From: Bigelowiella natans CCMP2755
Taxonomy: Eukaryota > Cercozoa > Chlorarachniophyceae
Reading direction: 5' to 3'
NCBI GenBank assembly: GCA_000320545.1
Contig: ADNK01000828.1
Location: 62,001-126,000, forward strand
DNA: 64,000 nucleotides
The position numbers and the translations under genes were made by a program. Below the pieces are notes generated by a model, which saw only the letters and a program-made list of their open reading frames with translations, did no database searches and was not told where the DNA came from. How positions within the stretch are numbered: position 1 is the stretch's first letter; each line of letters starts with the position of its first letter. Shown piece by piece: positions 1 to 11,943 of this stretch.

Positions 1-1900
1 GTGTGTACTGCTTTACTTCCGTGCATATCGAGGGACTGGGGTAGGATTCAAAAATGTATCAAAATTTTGAAACGATCTCCAGGGACTCTCGTTGTTGTTG
101 TTGTTGTTGTTGTTGTTATTGTTGTTATTGTTGTTGTAGTTGTTGTTGTTGTTGTTGTTGTTGTTACCATTTTCTCTCCTAACATCGCCGGGAGACTCGC
201 GAGATCCAGCGCAAAGAGGCAGGGAGCGGCAACCGATCAACATCCACTATGAAAATCACTTCGGTGTAACAACATAGCTGGGAAGTCAAGGGCGCGAAAA
301 GATTAACTAACTAACTAACTAACATTGTTTCTTGTTTCTTGTTTGGCACTGCGTTTCGGACCTCACTGTTTCACAACAGCTTTCTGGAAGTTCCTGCTCA
401 GAACAATTGGATTTGGACCTCACTCACTGAAGTTGGTTCGAGGATGCACTGCGTTTCGCACATTGCAAACGTCTTGCAACACTTTGGAAACGCAGTTCGA
501 TCATCGTTCATTGCAATTGGTTCATTGTTCACTGTTCACAGCAGAGTGCCAATTTTCAAACGCTGCTGGTTTCACTGGTTGGTCCTCACTGAAGCTCGTT
601 CGAGGCACTGTGTTTCGCATGTTGCCAAATTGCAAACGTTTTGCGTGTGACGTTTTGGAAACGCACTCCATCACCACGTTTGCTTTTTTTGTTTGTTCAT
701 TGCAAGTGATGTAGTTCTTCATCATTGTTTCATTGTTTCATTGTCGTGCAACACTTTGGAAGTGTGGTCGATCAGCAAACTTTCTTTTTCTCTCTCTTTC
801 TTGCGTCACACAACCCCAGCTGCTGACGACAACTTTGCTGTGACTGCTGCATGGTGACTGGGGAACAACTCTGCCTCACAACACCGGATGGTTTCAAGGA
901 AGCAAGCCAAACTTTCAAACCACTTGACTTTTTGGAAACGAGCGCGGAGTGTTCCAATGCCGTTGACCAACAAGGCAAAATCAACTTTCTCAGTTTCTCT
1001 GTTCAACACGTTCAGCTGCAATGTGGAGCAGGTCGTGCGCGTGATGCATGTCGTCTGTGACAGCAGTCGCACACACTTCACGGCGGGAACAGTGTGTCAC
1101 ACGCACATCGCGCGCATTTTCCACAGTCCAGCGATGCACAAAGTGGGAAAGCAGAATTGTTGATCACAAACCACGGTCTCAAGTCAATCGCACAATGCTG
1201 GAATGAGTTCTGTCAGTCTGTCAGCCCACGCGCGCGCAATGCTGTGACCAAAGCGTGAGTCAATTGCAACAAAAGTGCTGCTTGCCAACTGACCGACGTG
1301 CCACTCTGGCACTGCTAGACTGCTTGCATGCGTGTGCACCCGTCATGTGCAGCGACACGTTTGTTGATGACTGGCATTGACCATGCTGGCATGGACCAAT
1401 TCGACAAATGCTGCAATGTGAGGTGCACGTGCACAAGGTGTGCATGTGCAACAAAGATCCTGTCTGTTTTTGAGATGATTGTTTTCATTTTTTTTGAGAT
1501 GGTTGTTTTCAAATTTTCTGTTCAATCAATGCCGCACAATGAACATTGTGACCAATTAAAATCATGCCCTCCTTCGCAATTACTGTCGGTGAGTTGGCCT
1601 CATCTAGCGAATGATGGCTACATGTCGGTTGCTGGTCAACACAACAAAGGACAAGCGCTCGAAATGAAATGTGGCTGCCCCCCTACCCACAAATATGATA
1701 TTTCATGATTTATTTGAATCTGCCGGCATCTCGCTGGAATGTGCATCTGCTATGTCTTTTAATGTTCTGATAACAAAGGGGGGAAAGAAGAATGAGCGAT
1801 GAAAACAATGTCAGAAGCGATTAGAAGTTGGTAATTAAGAGAAGAATTCTTACAAACTAAAGGTATGGATATAACTATCATCAACAGGATAAACATCTTT
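1..1900. other. Non-genic left flank with (GTT)n tract
   Basis: I see no supportable gene here. A (GTT)n tract lies at about 91–165 and gives spurious poly-Val/poly-Asn reading frames on the two strands. From about 300 to 1700 the sequence is a patchwork of short related words built on TTTGGAAACG and CACTGCGTTTCG motifs. Its composition resembles the other repeat blocks of the window (31, 41 and 60 kb) rather than the genes. Open frames are short, overlap on both strands and lack splice-signal chains. Confidence 0.6.
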
Positions 1901-2250
1901 TCACCTGAAGAAAAGAGCTATAGTCTTTAAATCCTCCCATGTTCCTACGAAGCGGATGGCCTCTCTTGGCACATTTGTAATGATGAAAGACTTCTCCTGC
2001 CGTTGGTCTTCGGTTTCTTGAAGTTCTCCAATTTGTGCTTTCATTCTCTTTTTCACTCGAATCGAGTATCGGTTTCCGGCATGCGTACGGACGATACAGC
2101 CTATTGTTGTTGTTATTAATGTTGGAATTACTATCAAGTAACGATGAACATCAGCACCAAGAGGAATAGGAGATAAGGAAAGAAGCCCCCATTATGACCG
2201 ATGAATTTCGATTTAAAATTTTGAGCAACTTATCTCTTTCATCAGGTTCG

Positions 2251-2295
<45 letters not shown>

Positions 2296-2473
2296 TACAT
2301 GTATTTAAATTTATGTATTTTTCATTCATGATGTGAATCGTTGTTGCTGATCTCAAACTCACATCAGCAAATTATCACATGAAACAACTATTATAGCACC
2401 CATTACCTGTTACCGATTTGGAGCCCTTAACAACCATTACCATTTCTCCCGGATAAAGAGGGAAAATATCACT

Positions 2474-2511
<38 letters not shown>

Positions 2512-3027
2512 TATGCTTTCGTTGTTGCTGCTGATCTTTCCCATTGTTCTGGTGCTTCCCAGAATAATCCCTATTTGAGTTATGCGGGCAAAGGTTTCCA
2601 CCAGGCTGAACGATATTGCCGCTTACGCCATTATCCTCCTCTTCTTTGCGGTTACTCATATCGCCTTCAAGCGCATGATTCTTTGCAATATTGATTTGTT
2701 TTGCGATTCTCTCCTGAAAATAGGTAAGCATTCAAAGGCTTCTTTCAGGGGCGAAAAATGTTGCTACACACTCAATTGGTTGATGGTTTGCTCCTTCTAC
2801 TGGTAATGTACTCGGTCGCCAACTTACTTGGTGATATTGGAAGAGTAGATTCGTGTGCTCATCTTCATATTCTATGAGGGATTCGGCTCCTTTGAAGACA
2901 GATGGTCAGTCATTATGAGTGTGGATTGCATGGTGAAGCACAACAAATTGTAGGGATTTTCCTTCGCTTTGTCGCTACAACGCATCTAAAAATGCCCTTT
3001 TTTGACTTCTACCATAACTACTACTAT

Positions 3028-3063
<36 letters not shown>

Positions 3064-4083
3064 AACAATTGCTGCTGCTACTCCTACGTGGATGATATGA
3101 ATGCGTACCCCATAGCCCAGGAAGAGGTTCCACTTCTCGGAAAGATGGGACGTATTTCAACTGTTGTTCTTCATTATCTCCGGATGATTTGACTCTTAAA
3201 AACAGGCCCTATAAACGAACAATTCATTCATTGATTAAAAAAATATATATGAATCCCGCTAGTAATCGATAGGTGATGATTGACGATGAGTGTGGTGTTG
3301 CCTTTGTTCTCCGCTTCGCCAATCTCTTTGTTCTTCCTTCGCCGAGAAATTGGCGAGAAATATCGACAGCAGTCACAAACTCTGTTATTAGTAAAAAAGG
3401 CCATACACGCATTATCGCCAACCATATATGCTAATTAATGAACGGCGTCCTCTCCGACGACTAATGGCCTATCAACACACAATATATAGCTACTTTGGCA
3501 ACTACTACTACTACTACTGCTACCATAAATATAATGTCGTACCTTGATGACGTAAGACCGAAATGCAAGCTCTATTAAGAGCTAGTACGAATATATTTAA
3601 TAGAGACTGCACAGGAAGAACAAGCTCCTTCCCAGAATTAACTTTTCTCTCTTTCGATCCGAGCTCGTGCTGCGTGCCTGTATTGGTTGTTATATGAAGA
3701 TAGACGCCTCAATGTATGTGTCGTTGCGTGTAACAAACAACTCGTCTAGACCGCATGAGAGTGTGTATATGTATATGTTGAGATCTGAGCGTGGTGGGGA
3801 TACTACCAAAGAGATCCAGGAGAGCGTCAGCTTGTTTCCGGACCTGCGCCTTCATCCTGAATGGTGGTGAAAGGTAATGAGCACCAAATTTACAGGAACT
3901 CATCTGAACAGTTATACTACAATAGCTCTTACATGCACGATACACGCTCTCTATATATATGTACGTGTGTGTGGTGTTTGAGAGAGAGAGGAGATGTTGG
4001 AATAACAGCAGCAACAAAAGCAGCACCGCAACATATATTCATAGGAAACACTTCCTGAAAATACATTTATTACGAATGGCCAA

Positions 4084-4117
<34 letters not shown>

Positions 4118-4753
4118 TCGAAACATCATCATCATCGACAATAAAGTCAACAGCATCTTGAGTAGCTTTCACACTGCTGCTACATACCTTGCAGTTAAGA
4201 CATGAGAACTGTCACCACCCATCAGGCTGGCATGGGAAGCGTTACGAGTCGTCATTTTGCTATCGTTGATGTCGTCGTCATTATTGATGCCGGGAGGATT
4301 AGCCTGCAGCTCTGAGTTCCTCCATTCCAAGATACTGCGAGGCGCTTCATCGCCACCGTTGGGATCGGAGGACGTGTACGTGTACGTGTATCTGATCGTG
4401 GAGGTGGTGTAGAGGAGCAGAGAAAGACGCCAAACAAACAACAATGAGTCACATAATGATATCATGTAAAAGTTTTTTATTAAATGAGGATGATGATGAT
4501 GGTGATGATGATGATGATGGTAATGATGGTAATGATGGTGAGGATAATAATCATGATAACGAAGGATTTGATGATATGAAGAAATCATTTAATTATCTTA
4601 CGCAGATGCATCTGTCGATGAAGAACTTGAATATTTGACGATTTCATCGTCATCTTTCAACGAATATGTTGTCGTTCCAGATATGGTAGGCACGTCCTAA
4701 ATGATTTAAGGTACGGTATGGACTTAGTGATCAATTTATCAAAATAAATATAA

Positions 4754-4794
<41 letters not shown>

Positions 4795-5902
4795 TACGAC
4801 AAATTTGCTTTAACATTATCATCATCCTCATCATCCTCATCATCATCATCTTTCTCCAACGTGTATACTACCACTACTCCTATTACTACTACTACTACTA
4901 CAATCATTACACATGATATCCCCTCTTAAACTTACATCTGTGTTGTCGTACTCAGCAAATATGGGACGTCCTTGCTTCCTGTTGCCTCTACTGTTACTTG
5001 CTGCCGTTGTCGTATTTTTCTCTGATTTACTATTATCGACGTGCTGAGCACCGTCTGCGTCAATCGTCGTCGTTTTTTGTAACTCTGTGTTATTCGTCGT
5101 TTGTTGCTGTGGATCTCCCTCTTCCGAACAATTGAGCGGGTTGAAAAAGTCAAAGTCCCTGCTGTAGTAGTGCATGTAGTTGATGTCCTTACAAGCATTA
5201 TATCGCTGCTGCGCTAATCGACGAAGAAAGTCTTGTTGTTTTGGTTCCAAGTCTTCATAGTAAGGACGTTTCTTCTCCACATCGTCATCTTCCGATCCAC
5301 TGTTGTGGATGTTTGCAAAGCTCTGCTCGTTTCGGCTAGCAGCCAGTCTATCTAGCCTTGCGTCTGAGTCGGTGCTTTCTGCATAAAGCAATCGATGCAC
5401 ATCATTGTTATCAGCATCATCATCATCATCATTCCTCTCATCGTATCATAATATGGAGATGAAATGAAGCTACGCGCGCTGCAAGTAATGGCGACTCGTC
5501 CGAAAGTTGTTTACATATGATGTTAAGGGGGTGGAGGGAAGAGGAGGGGAGTAAGGTTAAAGGCGGAAAAACAAATCAGTACCCTGTTGCGAGTCAACCT
5601 CGAAGGCTTTATTTTCTTTTTGCTGGGCAGAGGCTCTACTCGTACGCTGGTCTTGGTAGTTGTTCTGGTAGTAGCTGTGGTGCTGCTGCTGATAGACAGG
5701 ATTCCCATACATATCGAATTGTACCTCTTGCTCAAAGGGATGCCCTCCTAGGAAGTAGTTGTAGAAGTAGTAGCAATAACTTAGTTGGTACTGCATGTTT
5801 TTTTATCATGATCGTCGTCGTCGTCGTCATTGTAATGATGAGCAACAGAACATATCTTAAAGCAGCAGCAAGAAGGAACGCTATTGTACTAAAGAAATTA
5901 AA

Positions 5903-5938
<36 letters not shown>

Positions 5939-7117
5939 CAGAACCAGGGCCTGGGGCCTCTTGCTCCGTAGATGACGACGATGCAAACGGTGCCCTTCTC
6001 CATTCCTGAATATCATAAGAAGAGGAGGAGGAAGAGGAGGAGGAGCAGACAACAGGAAAAATAGCCGTTAAGTATGATATATTCTTCATCGTATAGACAT
6101 CATCGTACATGGAATATATCATCATCTATCGTTTTTGTCGTTCTTCTTCTTTTTGTTTTTTCCTGTGCCCTTCTTCTTCTTCTTCTTCTTCTTCTTCTTC
6201 TTCCTCGTCGCACGTACTCTGTCGGATCGGTAGAAATCCTTAAACTGCTTGAAGGTATAGGGTTTTTGATCGTGCATATCCAGTCTTCGAGCCGACGCTG
6301 AGTGTCAACAAAAGTGTCGGTTAGCATCAACGTCGATCATAATTTGTAGAATGCCTTCTGCTTTGTAAGGCACTTTTCGGAAGAATCTAGCTATTGATAG
6401 GAAGCTACAGGATAATAATAATAATAATAATCATCATCATCATCATCAAACAACCTGAAGGGATTCTGACTGCTTTGTTCCATTTCTCCAAATCTCCATA
6501 TTCGGTGCGAAACTCCGCCTTGGTATAGCCCATTCCATCCACAGGATCCTTCCGCACTTGGTCACTCTCGGTTGTGGTCTTTTCATCGTCTCCCCCATCA
6601 CCTTCATCGTCGCAGTAGTTGCCCTCTCTTTTATCGCCTCCAGCTGATAAGCACACAACCAGCATCAGGAGCAGCAGCACCAACAGCGGCGTCCATTATG
6701 CGAAGTTGGTATGGTGTCATCGAGCAGCCCACTTATCTCCTTTTGACTACAACAACACAGCAACGACGACGACGACGACGACGACGACGAGTACGGATGC
6801 AGCACTTCATACTACTACTCAGTAGTCCCAGTAGTACCTCCTTGGAGATAAGATGGCAGAGGGCTCGCATTCACTTCGATGTTGATATCAGCTTTGTCGC
6901 TGTTCTTGACTTGGGGCTCGTTGTCATGATCTCCTTGCCCTTGAAAGGATGAGTTGTATCCTCCTTTCACACTACTACTACTACTACTACTAATACTACT
7001 ACTACTCGTCTCATTTTTCCTCCTGCTGTTTGTCGTAGATATCATTGGACCTTCTTCTTCTTCTTCGTCTTCTTTGAACGAGTCCTGAGGTGGTGGAGAA
7101 CGAAGAATACGATACAT
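1901..7117 (-). CDS. 840-aa Ser/Asn/Gln-rich protein of unknown function, 15 exons
   Basis: Phase-consistent exons, in transcript order: 7117–6838, 6643–6455, 6297–6218, 6005–5939, 5747–5583, 5378–4936, 4696–4602, 4391–4188, 3856–3807, 3677–3543, 3430–3285, 3208–3109, 2889–2828, 2713–2407 and 2100–1901. The start MYRILRSPPP follows an in-frame stop. The N-terminal half is acidic and Ser-rich and carries two related motifs, GMGYTKAEFRTEYGDLEKW and KPYTFKQFKDFY, of the pattern YT-x3-F-x2-(F/Y)Y. A poly-Gln run coded by (CAG)n precedes a compact C-terminal segment with VMVVKGSKSVTGCIV, reminiscent of a KOW-like beta motif. I do not recognise the family. Most introns hold (AGT)n, (TA)n, (CA)n or (GAA)n arrays. 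The exon chain is an inference from splice signals and unbroken phase; a further upstream exon cannot be excluded. Confidence 0.5.
2256..2291. repeat. (TA)n in intron
   Basis: Dinucleotide tract inside the last intron of the 7.1–1.9 kb gene. Equivalent intronic (TA)n tracts occur at about 10838–10875, 11496–11529, 30698–30732 and 52593–52632. Confidence 0.9.
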
Positions 7118-7119
7118 TT

Positions 7120-7382
7120 ACACTTTTCTTCACATCTTGCCATTTTGCTGCTAGTGTTGGATTGGGATACACAGCAGGGCTGGCTAAAAAAGATTATGGT
7201 TGTTGAACTCTCGCTACAGCTGCTGCCGCAATCGCTGCTGCAGAGAATCAGTATAGCTATCATCATCATCACCAGCAGCATCATCATTGTCATCATCACA
7301 ACCACCACCTTAAGATATCTCTCGACGAAAGAGGACTCAACCTTCAACTCTGGGAATTGCAGAACCTAACAGCAACGGCGTT

Positions 7383-7417
<35 letters not shown>

Positions 7418-7430
7418 ATTGTCATAGTGT
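7120..7430 (-). other. Unresolved coding-like segment with (GT)n intron
   Basis: Between the stop of the 9.9–7.5 kb gene and the start of the next gene there is a short chain. ATG ACA ATG is followed by a donor that opens a (GT)n array (7385–7417), then an acceptor and an exon reading LQFPELKVESSFVERYLK before another donor. I could not join it in phase to the downstream gene. It may be an alternative 5' end, a short separate gene or chance. Confidence 0.2.
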
Positions 7431-7470
7431 CGATTACTTATGATTATTTCTGATTATTTCTTTATTGCTT

Positions 7471-7920
7471 CTACATCTCCTTTTCTTGCTCTTCGACATC
7501 AATCGTTCGGTACTTCGCTAGATAGATGTCGTTATTCTTACTAACGGCAATACTTACAACAACCTGATCCGAGCTCATCAGGTTAGCTCCCCGTATACCC
7601 TGATGGTACGAAAACAATAATAATGGGTAAGATGATATAGTGGTAGTTGTGGTGGTGATGTACGCGACGAAGATAGAATTGTAGTAGACAGAAATGACGA
7701 CCTGCTCTTGGAGGTTTCTTGCATTTATGACGCTCATCTTAACCTGATGAAAAGCACCAGCATCCTCTGGTTTAAGTGGTATGGATCTATCATCTATTAG
7801 AAGATGCGGAGATATTTCATCTTGAGCTGTTCTCCTTCAATCGATGCTGTTCGTACCATTTCGTTGACCACAACATGACCTTAGCGACACCCCCCTCCCC
7901 CCCTCCTTCTCCTCCTATTC

Positions 7921-7951
<31 letters not shown>

Positions 7952-9901
7952 CTTTCTATACTCGATATTCCGCCGCTCTTCCTCTGAGATTTCATCTGAT
8001 ACATTGCACATGTTGAAGACATTGTGATAGGGAAGCTGTACGCTGCAGCCTCCAACCGTGCCCCTCTTCGTTCTGCTGCCTCCTCCTTTTCTTTGAATGG
8101 GAGACCCAGGAACAACGAGCAGCCTTCGCAGGCGATCGATGATATCGTCTTTCCCGTGCTGTGACGACGGTATTTGTTGGTAATCTATCTCCTCTGAAGT
8201 CTCCGTTGTTGGATCGGCATCACGTTGACCTGTAGTGTATTGTAGTAGTAGTAGTAGCATGGCAATATGCCAATAATAATAATAATCATCATCATAATCA
8301 TAATCATCATCATCATCGTCGATGATAGCAATTTTGTGTTGACACAACGACAGCCCCAGAAGCAAGACATCACTAATCAGAAATCAACACTGAACACTGG
8401 TGCTTTTGAAGCTGCTACAGTGCTTTTCATGATTTGAAAAGAGCATCCAATGTTCAGCCTAGCTGCTAAAGGTATGTATATATATATACATGATTTGAGA
8501 AGAGCATCCAATGTTGAGCCTCCTAACTGCTCAAGTTTCCTTGCAGCCCTCCACGGAGGAGATAGGTTATCGACGTGAACCGTAGCAGTTAACTGAGATG
8601 ATGATGACGACGATGACGATAATGATGCCCCCCCTCCCTTTTTGATCTCAGCGCAGCTTTCGTAACTACGTTGAGATTGATGACAGTGTGGTAACACAAT
8701 GAGCTTGCAGAAGCCATCCCTAGAGGACGACTTGACGATGAGGCCGACTTTACGATGCAGGTGTGTGGTATGCACTATATCTCTGATTTCCACTAGAGAA
8801 CCTGGTGTGCAGGGTTATGATGATGATGATGAGGATGATGATGATGATGGTTATCGAAGAAGCGTTTGTAATGTGCTCTCGATGTCTGCGACGATGATTT
8901 CTAATAATTATGATGTTGTTGATGGTGATGCTGATAGTAGAGGATGTTAGGGATGATAAGCTAATAAGATGATATGCTTTTCAATACCTTCCGTCGGTCT
9001 CCAAACACACCGATGTGTCGCCTCCCAGAACATAATGCTTCTTGCACGCCGTAACGCCTGCAACAAAGAGAGAGAGAGGATTATGATAATATCATAATGA
9101 GAATGACGACAATACTAACACAATTACTACCACTACTACTACTACTACAACTACTACTACTACTACTTCTTTCTCCATCTTAAAAACTCAGTAAAAGAGT
9201 ATTATTATTGGTTTCGTTGTCCCATCATAACAGACAGACCCTGAGAGCTCTCACAGCAGCTTTCTTCAACTCTTTATCATTATTGTTATCGTATGTGTTC
9301 AGAGATGTCGATCTATCCCTTCTTATTCCACGCTGTCGTTGTAGATGTGACTCATACTCAGCAACAAGACGAAGAGCCAGGGAGAACGCCAAGTCCACTT
9401 CTGTTGTCTGAGAATATGCAATGAAAGAATGCATGCATGATTGATTGTGTGTGTCTAGTGGAGGAGAACGACGACTAAATACGATAGGAAGTGCACGGGT
9501 GACCTGAGAGTCTGTCATAATATCGTCGTCATCATTATCATCACTCTCGTCTCTTCGCTTCTTCAGCGGTTTCTTCTGTTCCGGATTTGTTCTCGCTACC
9601 GCCCCCCAACGCCTAAACTGTTGCTTGCGTTTCTTCCGTAGCACATGCGCTCTGCATAAGAACAGAGAGTAAAACGTGTGTGTCGAGCGAAGAAAACAAC
9701 AACAACAACAACAACAACAACAAGGACTTCATTATATCACCATCAGATAAACTACGCGACGAAAGACGATGAAAGTATAGATCATTAAGAATGTTGTCGT
9801 TACTTTATTCAAGGGGGTTCTGAAACATCGAAAATGATGATGAGGAGGAGTAGGAGGATTATTGTTGTCTTCTTACTTGGCCAGGCTACGTACGACGCCA
9901 T
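7471..9901 (-). CDS. 427-aa basic/acidic protein of unknown function, 9 exons
   Basis: Exons in transcript order: 9901–9877, 9649–9504, 9407–9240, 9057–8988, 8801–8490, 8229–7952, 7879–7857, 7834–7702 and 7599–7471. Phase is maintained at every junction. The protein begins MASYVAWP, then a Lys/Arg-rich stretch and an acidic run (DESDDNDDDD). A later part has mixed beta/alpha character (SLVEIRDIVHTTHLHRKVG). It ends in VEEQEKEM. No family recognised; the basic plus acidic N-terminus suggests a nuclear protein, but this is inference. Exon 6 ends at a donor that opens a (GTA)n array. The intron between 7857 and 7834 would be only 22 nt. Part of exon 5 is duplicated in the following intron (8428–8460 against 8489–8521). 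Confidence 0.5.
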
Positions 9902-10330
9902 CGTTGTGATGTAGATATGCTGAAGGGCCTCGCTTTATCTATGTATCAAAGCGTGGGCGATTGAGGACGATATCAATAATCACAGCAGCTACATTGTATA
10001 CAACCCGACATTGGAAAACAAACGTCGTCAAGCAGTGAAGAGTAGTGATAAAGTGAATCTTTGCTTGTACGATTACCTTGTCAACTAAGATCTTCATCTC
10101 CATTTTCGTACATATAGCTCTCCCATCGTTGTCTATTATGCCCTGTTATTAATTATCATTATTACCACCGGTAGTGTGTATATGAGAAGCAGCAGCACCC
10201 ACGCCACATATTGAGAAGGTGTCAGTAGGTTGTGGTATTGGTGATGATGATAATGACGGCAGCAGCCCTCTGTTTCAAAACCATATTTATTATGGACATT
10301 TAGAGAAGTATCATCAAATCATGTTCATCA

Positions 10331-10833
10331 TCATCCTCCCTTATCATCCTGCAGCACCTTACGTAGCTCAGGGTTCATTTGGCCAATAAAAGGCCTTCTT
10401 GCCCCCAGCTTAGCACTCAGGAGACGGCACGTGTAACAGGCCTCTTTATAAAGACTCTCCAACCGATTTGCTCTAATTATGCTCTGTTCTTCCTTCGTGT
10501 AATCGTAATGGTTAAAGCTCCTAGTCGCCTTCTCCTTCTTCCTCGACGTGATCATCGATGATATCCATCGCTTTCCCCTCTTCACGCAATCGAGGGTATG
10601 CTTTGCAATGGCCATGGTAGCATGCCTTAGCGTTCTCAATTCTGTGAGGTTTTTCGTCGTAGAATACAACGAAGATGACAGCAACCGTGGGTCGTTGCTA
10701 CAAAGCAGCAGCAGCAGCAGCAGCAAGCCAAATAGGAATGGAAATAATAAATTAGCAGGGGGTCATTATGTGCACGCTGTTCTTTCCACAATATCTTGTC
10801 TTGCGTTGCAATGTTTATCCATGCAGTTACTTG

Positions 10834-10881
<48 letters not shown>

Positions 10882-10962
10882 CATGATATGTGTGTGTGCG
10901 TCTATAATCAATAGTAGATTATCTCAATGTTTAGTAGGAGTTGATGCAAATATTACGATATG

Positions 10963-10997
<35 letters not shown>

Positions 10998-11118
10998 ATA
11001 CCTCATTTCAGGAGGCAAGAGAGGCTGCAATCTTGGAACAATATCAAGATTGTTTGCCGGTATTAAAACAGCTTTTGGTAACAACGGTAAAGCAACTGAA
11101 GAAGGAGAACAAGAAGAA

Positions 11119-11150
<32 letters not shown>

Positions 11151-11488
11151 AATCCATCGTGGATGTAAGATTCACAAAAACACACGCAATGCACGCACGC
11201 ATGTGTAGCTGTAATAACCTAGATAATGAGGCTGCCGATGTGTGAAATCCTTGTACGCCTTGGAGACAATGACCCCAACCTGAGCAGCGAACACCCCCCA
11301 CCACCACCATTACGAATGGATTTAATCATTAAGGATCAATGTTTGCAGACAATATCCAATATTGAAACACGCTTGATGACATCATAACAGAGAAGATGAT
11401 GATTATGCATACTCACAGCATACAATGCGTTAATAGCTGGATGTCTTTCCAATATTCAGTCGTTGCAGCAGCAGTAAGACTAGTTTTA

Positions 11489-11531
<43 letters not shown>

Positions 11532-11582
11532 CGATATGTACTTGGCCATGAAAGCGAAATTGAATTTTACTGGAGCAGCCAT
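10331..11582 (-). CDS. 196-aa basic protein of unknown function, 5 exons
   Basis: Exons 11582–11542, 11444–11417, 11279–11219, 11095–11002 and 10697–10331 join in phase. The start MAAPVKFNFAFMAKHPAIN is a clear ATG. The middle is Pro/Leu-rich (ALPLLPKAVLIP). The C-terminal 120 residues are helical and strongly basic (GKRWISSMITSRKKEK). No family recognised. The introns show the local habit well: intron 1 is largely (TA)n, intron 3 has (TTC)n directly before its acceptor, and intron 4 opens GTATTAGTAG and runs into (AGT)n followed by (TA)n. Confidence 0.55.
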
Positions 11583-11592
11583 CTCCCAACAA

Positions 11593-11814
11593 CTACCACT
11601 CGTGTTCCCTTAAACATGAAAATATCACCATCGTCATCATCATTGCCTTTGCCATAACTCTACGACCAAGCTCACTTATCATCATCATCCCCCCCCCCCC
11701 CCTCCACTCACCGTAAAACATGCCAACGGAGCCCCGTGCAACCTCATCGAGAATATTTTCTTCACCATCATCCTCATCTGCGTGATTAGCCAACATACAG
11801 GACAGCAGCAACAA
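11593..11814 (-). other. Orphan open segment, possible exon
   Basis: An open frame reading HADEDDGEENILDEVARG ends at a good donor (ACG|GTGAGT), but its phase does not fit the gene that starts at 11582. It could be a 5'-UTR exon, a short separate ORF (stop at 11593) or chance. A C-rich run interrupts its 3' half. Confidence 0.2.
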
Positions 11815-11943
11815 CGCATTAGGCTATAGCTACACGCGCTTCATGCAATTCATGTGATATATATAGTTGATATATCGTCCTCCTCCTCCTCCACCTCCTC
11901 CTCATCCTCCTCCTCATTATTCATTATCATCACGTAACCGACA

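Noticed and set aside
1-252. Overlapping poly-Val (+) and poly-Asn (−) reading frames
   Set aside because: Both are translations of the (GTT)n microsatellite; there is no start context, splice chain or homology.
5517-5975. 152-codon plus-strand ORF
   Set aside because: It lies antisense to two phase-consistent exons of the minus-strand gene and ends in poly-Thr from the intronic (CTA)n array.
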